This document shows positions 60,349 to 64,000 of a DNA stretch of 64,000 nucleotides, piece by piece; position 1 is the stretch's first letter, and every line of letters starts with the position of its first letter. The position numbers were made by a program, and so were the translations under genes. Below the pieces are notes generated by a model. That model was not told where the DNA came from. It did no database searches and saw nothing but the letters and a program-made list of their open reading frames with translations. Source of the DNA: Actinomadura spongiicola (GTDB taxonomy: Bacteria > Actinomycetota > Actinomycetes > Streptosporangiales > Streptosporangiaceae); assembly GCF_003432485.1 (NCBI RefSeq), contig NZ_QVNQ01000008.1, positions 348,006 through 412,005 of the forward strand. The letters run 5' to 3'.

Positions 60349-60420
60349 TGGTCTGGAGATCACCGAGACCGGGGCGGTGGAGATCCTCGGGTGGAGTCGA
60401 AGATGTCGGGCGGGTGGAGA
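60348..60420 (+). pseudogene. degraded start of a 48492-like gene
   Basis: After the right repeat, GTG GTC T-GG AGA TCA CCG AGA CC parallels the start of the gene at 48492 (MALEITKT) if one base is restored (VVLEITET). It suggests the right flank is the remnant left end of a second related element. Only ~25 codons resemble it, so confidence is limited. Confidence 0.4.
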
Positions 60421-60454
60421 TCGGCCCATTAGGATGAGGGGTGGGGGTGGTGAC

Positions 60455-60568
60455 GTGGGGAAGCACAACAAGCCGGCTACGCGGGCGTGTCCCGGGTGTA
60501 ACGGGACGGGGACGAGCACCGCCACCGGCGAGAAGTGCAATGTTTGCCGGGGTACCGGGCGTATTTGA
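60455..60568 (+). CDS. small DnaJ-type zinc-ribbon protein
   Basis: 37 residues from GTG 60455. Two CxxCxGxG motifs, CPGCNGTG and CNVCRGTG, separated by ten residues, match one DnaJ-like zinc centre. Purine-rich GGGGGTGG precedes the start. No J domain. Function unknown; convergent with the XRE gene, 1 bp between the stops. Confidence 0.65.
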   Translation: MGKHNKPATRACPGCNGTGTSTATGEKCNVCRGTGRI

Positions 60569-60569
60569 G

Positions 60570-61412
60570 CTAGCGGAGGCCCGAGACGGCGCGCAGGGTG
60601 GTGGGGCGCAGGCGGTCCAGTGCGGTGGACGTGGCGTCGTCGGCGGGGAGGTAGGCGATGAGCGCCTGGCCGTCGCCTACGGGGAGTTCGAGCGTTTCGT
60701 ACGCAAGCCGAAGTTCGCCCACGTCGGGGTGGACGAAACGTTCCACGCCGGTGCGGCGCGGTAGTCGCAGTGGGGCTCTGCCGCGCTCGGTGAACGGTGC
60801 GCCCGCTGTGACGGTCAGTTCGTCGACGAACCTGGAGAGGTGCGGGTCACCGCCCGGGAAGGCGGCGCGCAGGCCCGCGACGCGTTCGTCGGCGACGTGG
60901 TCCCAGTCGGGGTAGACGGACCTGGCCAGCGGGTGGGTGAAGGTGTAGCGGACGAGGTTCGGTGGGGTGCCGTCCAGGAGTCCGACCGGGGCGGCGAGAC
61001 GTTCGTAGGCGTCCGTCCAGGCGAGGATTTCGCCGAGTCTGTTGACCAGGATCGCGGGTGTGGGCTCTAACCGTTCGAGGAGGGTCCGGACGGTGGGACG
61101 CACCGAGTCGGCCGGTTCGCTCAGGCAGCACTCGCCGTCCACGAACTTGGACAGGATGCGCAGGTGGACGCGTTCTTCCGGCGCCAGCCGCAACGCGTCG
61201 GCGATCGCGCCGAGGACGGCGGCTGACGGGTGACGGTCGCGGCCCTGTTCCAGGCGGGCGAGGTACTCGACGCTGAGCCCGGCGAGGGTGGCGAGTTCCG
61301 ACCGGCGCAGCCCGGGTGTGCGGCGACGGCTCCCTTCGGGCAGCCCCACTTGCGAGGGGGTGACGGCCTCCCGGCAGGCGCGCAGGAAACCGCCCAGCTC
61401 GTTGTCACTCAC
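60570..61412 (-). CDS. XRE-family regulator, MmyB-like
   Basis: 280 residues. HTH at ~30-90 (TPGLRRSELATLAGLSVEYLARLEQGRD) and a C-terminal MmyB-like ligand domain ~105-270 (ILVNRLGEILAWTDAYERL, PNLVRYTFTHP, FVHPDVGELRLAYETLELP). Such proteins bind fatty-acid-like ligands. Divergent from the FMN reductase gene (126-bp gap), its probable target. Confidence 0.92.
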   Translation of the reverse strand: MSDNELGGFLRACREAVTPSQVGLPEGSRRRTPGLRRSELATLAGLSVEYLARLEQGRDRHPSAAVLGAIADALRLAPEERVHLRILSKFVDGECCLSEPADSVRPTVRTLLERLEPTPAILVNRLGEILAWTDAYERLAAPVGLLDGTPPNLVRYTFTHPLARSVYPDWDHVADERVAGLRAAFPGGDPHLSRFVDELTVTAGAPFTERGRAPLRLPRRTGVERFVHPDVGELRLAYETLELPVGDGQALIAYLPADDATSTALDRLRPTTLRAVSGLR

Positions 61413-61538
61413 GTCCGCAACGTACCAAGGGGCGGGCGGCGGATCGTGGCCCTGTCAGTGCCCGTCTGAGCGCGGTCTCCCTCGGAGACGTCAGGTCGGC
61501 CAGCGTGGAGGGCACATATCCACGAAGGAGAACATGAA

Positions 61539-62117
61539 TTGGCACTGAACCTTGTCGTCATCGTCGGGAGCGTTCGGAACGGCCGGTACGGTCCGCACTT
61601 CGCGAACTGGTTCGCGGAGTGCGCGCGCCGCCACGGGTCGTTCGACGTGGATGTCGTCGACCTCGTCGACGTGACTCTGCCCGCCGCGTTGCCGGCGGGG
61701 CCGGAGGAGTCCGGTCGGTCGTCCGCGATGGCGGGCCTGGCACGGAGGTTGGACGACGCGGACGCGTTCGTCGTCGTGACGCCCGAGTACAACCACAGCT
61801 ACCCGGCGTCCATCAAGCACCTCGTCGACTGGCATTCGGAGGAGTGGCGCGCCAAGCCGGTCGGGTTCGTCTCGTACGGCGGTATGGGCGGGCTGCGGGC
61901 GGTCGAGCACCTCAGGCAGGTGTTCGTCGAGACCCACTCCGTTCCCGTGCGGGACCAGGTCGGCTTCGATCGGCACTGGTCACGCCTGGACGAGGACGGG
62001 AATCTGCTCGACGCGGACGGTGCCGACGCAGCCGCGAAGACGCTTCTCGACCAGTTGGCGTGGTGGGCGGGCGTCCTGCACGACGCGCGGGAGAAGACGC
62101 CGTACACGGTGTCGTAG
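61539..62117 (+). CDS. NADPH-dependent FMN reductase family protein
   Basis: 192 residues from TTG 61539 with GAAGGAG 8 nt upstream. An ATG at 61534 only opens a 4-codon frame. Flavodoxin-like fold: VIVGSVRNGRYGPHFANWF (phosphate loop), VVVTPEYNHSYPASIKHLVDW (flavin site) and SYGGMGGLRAVEHLR. Reduces FMN or quinones. Divergent from the MmyB-like regulator, a common pairing. Confidence 0.92.
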   Translation: MALNLVVIVGSVRNGRYGPHFANWFAECARRHGSFDVDVVDLVDVTLPAALPAGPEESGRSSAMAGLARRLDDADAFVVVTPEYNHSYPASIKHLVDWHSEEWRAKPVGFVSYGGMGGLRAVEHLRQVFVETHSVPVRDQVGFDRHWSRLDEDGNLLDADGADAAAKTLLDQLAWWAGVLHDAREKTPYTVS

Positions 62118-62150
62118 AGATCGCGAAGCGGGGACGCGGACGCCCCGCGG

Positions 62151-63875
62151 ATGGTTGAATCGTCTCCCATGTGGCATGCGTCACAACGGTCCGCCCCGTG
62201 GCGGCGGTGGTATCAGCCGGGCGTTCCCCAGGAGCTGACCATCCCGGACGTTCCCGTAACGCGGCTGCTCGACGACGCCGCGGACAGTCATCCGCGCCGG
62301 CCCGCGCTCATCTTCTTCGACCGTCGGATCCGTTACCGGCGGCTGCGTTCGGCCGTGGACCGGTTCGCCGACGGGCTGCGCCGTCTCGGCGTCCAACCGG
62401 GTGACCGGGTGGCGCTGATCCTGCCGAACTGCCCGCAGCAGGTGATCGCGTTCTACGGAGTGCTGCGCCGCGGCGCCGTCGCGGTGCAGCACAACCCGCT
62501 GTACACCGAGGAGGAGATGCTCCACCAGCTCGCGGACTGCGGTGCCCGCGTCGCCGTTGTGCTGGATCGTTCCTACGCGACGGTCAGCGCGGTCCGTTCG
62601 CGGGTGCGGCTCGAACACGTCATCGTGACGTCGCTGGCCGACTTCCTGCCGGTGCGCCGGCGGCTCGCGCTGCGGCTGCCGTCGGCGCGGGCCCGGCGGC
62701 GGCGCGCGGCGTTCGTCGTGGAGGTGCCGGACGATCCGGGCGTCGTCCGGTTCGGCGAGATGCAGCGGGCGCCGCGGCGGCCGGTGCGGCAGTTGGAGTT
62801 GGAGCCGTCGCGGCATCTCGCGGCCATCCAGTACACCGGCGGGACGGAGGGGCGCCCGAAGGGCGCGATGCTCACGCACCGGAACCTCGTCGCGAACGCC
62901 AGCCAGCAGCACGCGTGGGACCGCGAGGGGCGTCCCGGCGCGGACGTGACGCTGGCGGTGCTGCCGCTGTTCCACTCGTTCGGGCTGATGAGCTGTCTCG
63001 TCTCGCCGATGATGACGGCCGGTGCCGTGGTGCTGCTCCCCCGTTTCGACGCCGACCGGGTGCTGCGCGCGATCCGCAGGCACCGGCCGACCATCTTCCC
63101 CGGCGTGCCGACGCTGTTCGAGGAGCTGCTGGACGACCCGCGGCTGGCGCCGTCCGACCTGAGGTCGCTGCGCATCCTGGTGTCGGGCGCCTCGGACCTC
63201 GGGCGGGGCACGATCGACCGGCTGGGACGGCTCGGCGTCAAGGGCCTGATCAACGGGTACGGGCTCACGGAGGCGTCCCCGGGGGTCACCGCCAACCCGC
63301 TCGGCGGCGGGGCCCGGAACCTGACCGTGGGCCTCCCGCTGCCCATGACCGACGTCGTCATCGTCGATGAGGACACGCCGAAGAGGGTCCTGCCACCCGG
63401 GGAGCCGGGGGAACTGGTCGTGCGGGGGCCGCAGGTGTTCGCCGGTTATTGGAACGCGCCGCTCGCCACCGCCCAGTCCCTGTCGAAGGGGTGGCTGCGG
63501 ACGGGTGACATCGCGGTGATGGACGAGGACGGTTTCATCACCATCCTGGAACGCCGCAGGGACATCATCAAGGTCAGCGGGTTCAGCGTGTTCCCGACCG
63601 AGGTGGAGCGGGTTCTGCGGCGCCATCCCGCCGTCCATGACTGCGCCGTGGTGGGCGTGCCGGACGTCCGGCGGGGAGAACGCGTCATCGCGCACGTGGT
63701 GGAACACCCCGCCTACCCGTTCTCGGCGGACGAGCTGCGACGGCACTGCGAACGTTATCTGTCCCACTACAAGGTGCCCGCGGAGTTCCGTCCGCGGACG
63801 GAGCTGCCCCGCAACGTCCTCGGCAAGGTGGTCAGACGGCGGCTGCGCGACGAGGTCGTCAACTCCCCGGCTTAG
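62151..63875 (+). CDS. fadD: acyl-CoA synthetase (AMP-binding)
   Basis: 574 residues from ATG 62151 (ATG 62169 possible). ANL-superfamily motifs: YTGGTEGRPKGAML (P-loop, the usual second Thr being Glu), NGYGLTEASPG, WLRTGDIAVMDEDGF, the linker ERRRDIIKVSGF, and the catalytic Lys in NVLGKVVRR. Activates a fatty acid as acyl-AMP and then acyl-CoA. Follows the FMN reductase in the same direction with a 33-bp gap. Confidence 0.9.
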   Translation: MVESSPMWHASQRSAPWRRWYQPGVPQELTIPDVPVTRLLDDAADSHPRRPALIFFDRRIRYRRLRSAVDRFADGLRRLGVQPGDRVALILPNCPQQVIAFYGVLRRGAVAVQHNPLYTEEEMLHQLADCGARVAVVLDRSYATVSAVRSRVRLEHVIVTSLADFLPVRRRLALRLPSARARRRRAAFVVEVPDDPGVVRFGEMQRAPRRPVRQLELEPSRHLAAIQYTGGTEGRPKGAMLTHRNLVANASQQHAWDREGRPGADVTLAVLPLFHSFGLMSCLVSPMMTAGAVVLLPRFDADRVLRAIRRHRPTIFPGVPTLFEELLDDPRLAPSDLRSLRILVSGASDLGRGTIDRLGRLGVKGLINGYGLTEASPGVTANPLGGGARNLTVGLPLPMTDVVIVDEDTPKRVLPPGEPGELVVRGPQVFAGYWNAPLATAQSLSKGWLRTGDIAVMDEDGFITILERRRDIIKVSGFSVFPTEVERVLRRHPAVHDCAVVGVPDVRRGERVIAHVVEHPAYPFSADELRRHCERYLSHYKVPAEFRPRTELPRNVLGKVVRRRLRDEVVNSPA

Positions 63876-63883
63876 ACGTCATC

Positions 63884-64000
63884 TCATTTGGCGAGTCGGC
63901 GGTGACAGATGAGGGTGGCGGCGATGCCGACGAAGGCCAGGAAGTGCTCGGGCTTGCGTTCGTAGCGGCGATGCAGGCGGCGGCAGCCGCTCAGCCACGA
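63884..64000 (-). CDS. IS5-type transposase, C-terminal end (cut by window edge)
   Basis: 38 residues plus stop are visible. The sequence, with WLSGCRRLHRRYERKPEHF and ending ICHRRLAK, matches the usual C-terminus of IS5/IS1647-like DDE transposases. The catalytic residues lie outside. It converges on the acyl-CoA synthetase, 8 bp apart. Confidence 0.8.
   Translation of the reverse strand, partial: SWLSGCRRLHRRYERKPEHFLAFVGIAATLICHRRLAK

Larger units (their letters stand above)
48276..60350. mobile_element. AICE-type integrative and conjugative element (~11.9 kb)
   Basis: Bounded by two diverged ~210-bp direct repeats (48276-48490 and 60136-60348, offset 11.86 kb). Contains AICE-typical genes: DUF2637, GntR, Nudix, FtsK/TraB, excisionase-like and a tyrosine integrase near the right end. 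Shared GGGACGTC operators occur in several promoter regions. No recognisable RepSA, RepAM or prim-pol replication gene was found. Cargo at 52.1-54.2 kb (RT and HEPN) is much more AT-rich than the rest. The exact crossover point within the repeats is not resolved. Confidence 0.82.

Noticed and set aside
48276..60350. Prophage
   Set aside because: No capsid, terminase, portal or tail genes; TraB plus DUF2637 fit a conjugative element.
1..64000. CRISPR array
   Set aside because: No set of regularly spaced identical repeats with unique spacers; the repeats found are coding tandem repeats, operators or element ends.

Overview
The window is about 70 % GC except for one AT-rich patch. It has dense ATGA/GTGA-coupled operons, GTG/TTG starts and typical actinomycete families: Streptomyces subtilisin inhibitor, class IV lanthipeptide synthetase, ROK/GntR/ECF regulators, and an actinomycete integrative and conjugative element (AICE). 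I infer a filamentous actinomycete, perhaps Thermomonosporaceae or Streptosporangiaceae. The exact genus cannot be read from the sequence.

Layout. 1-4.6 kb: an edge-truncated sensor kinase, a lone MacB/FtsX-type permease, and a LysR regulator with a tiny divergent Cys-rich protein. 4.6-9.3 kb: an Entner-Doudoroff operon (edd-glk-eda) divergent from a ROK repressor. 9.7-18.3 kb: a class IV lanthipeptide cluster (synthetase, S9 peptidase, precursor, two half-ABC exporters) closed by a perfect hairpin. 18.3-20.5 kb: an unknown secreted protein and an unknown membrane protein. 20.7-27.9 kb: a translationally coupled operon (GTP cyclohydrolase II-like, CDP-alcohol phosphatidyltransferase, dehydrogenase, pterin-synthase-like, glycosyltransferase, methyltransferase, flippase-like) facing a PAP2 phosphatase and a creatininase-family hydrolase. 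Altered active-site residues suggest a dedicated, unassigned pathway starting from GTP. 28-32.3 kb: two RlaP-like nucleotidyltransferases, a deaminase, two protease-inhibitor-like genes and a Ser/Thr kinase with an external CBM2. 32.3-36.2 kb: a ycsI/ycsG-like pair and two GntR regulators. 36.3-39.7 kb: a 2-oxoacid dehydrogenase operon (E1 alpha, E1 beta, E2). 40-45.6 kb: DUF4331, TPR, NicO-type transporter, ECF sigma and anti-sigma. 45.6-47.4 kb: a GH3 lipoprotein.

47.5-47.8 kb holds a compact array of four tRNAs (Ser-GCU, Met-CAU, Arg-GCG, His-GUG) with 1-nt gaps. 48.3-60.3 kb is an ~11.9-kb AICE between two diverged ~210-bp direct repeats. It has a DUF2637 protein, a tandem-wHTH GntR protein, FtsK/TraB, an excisionase and a tyrosine integrase. 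Its AT-rich cargo is a reverse transcriptase of the Abi/unknown-group type coupled to a HEPN protein, a candidate antiphage module. The right flank carries an XRE regulator, an FMN reductase, an acyl-CoA ligase and the end of an IS5-type transposase.

Most attractive for follow-up: the RT-HEPN operon; the GTP-cyclohydrolase/creatininase/pterin-synthase-like operon; the class IV lanthipeptide cluster with its own S9 peptidase; and the unusual tRNA array. All family assignments were made by eye from motifs and recollection, without database searches.
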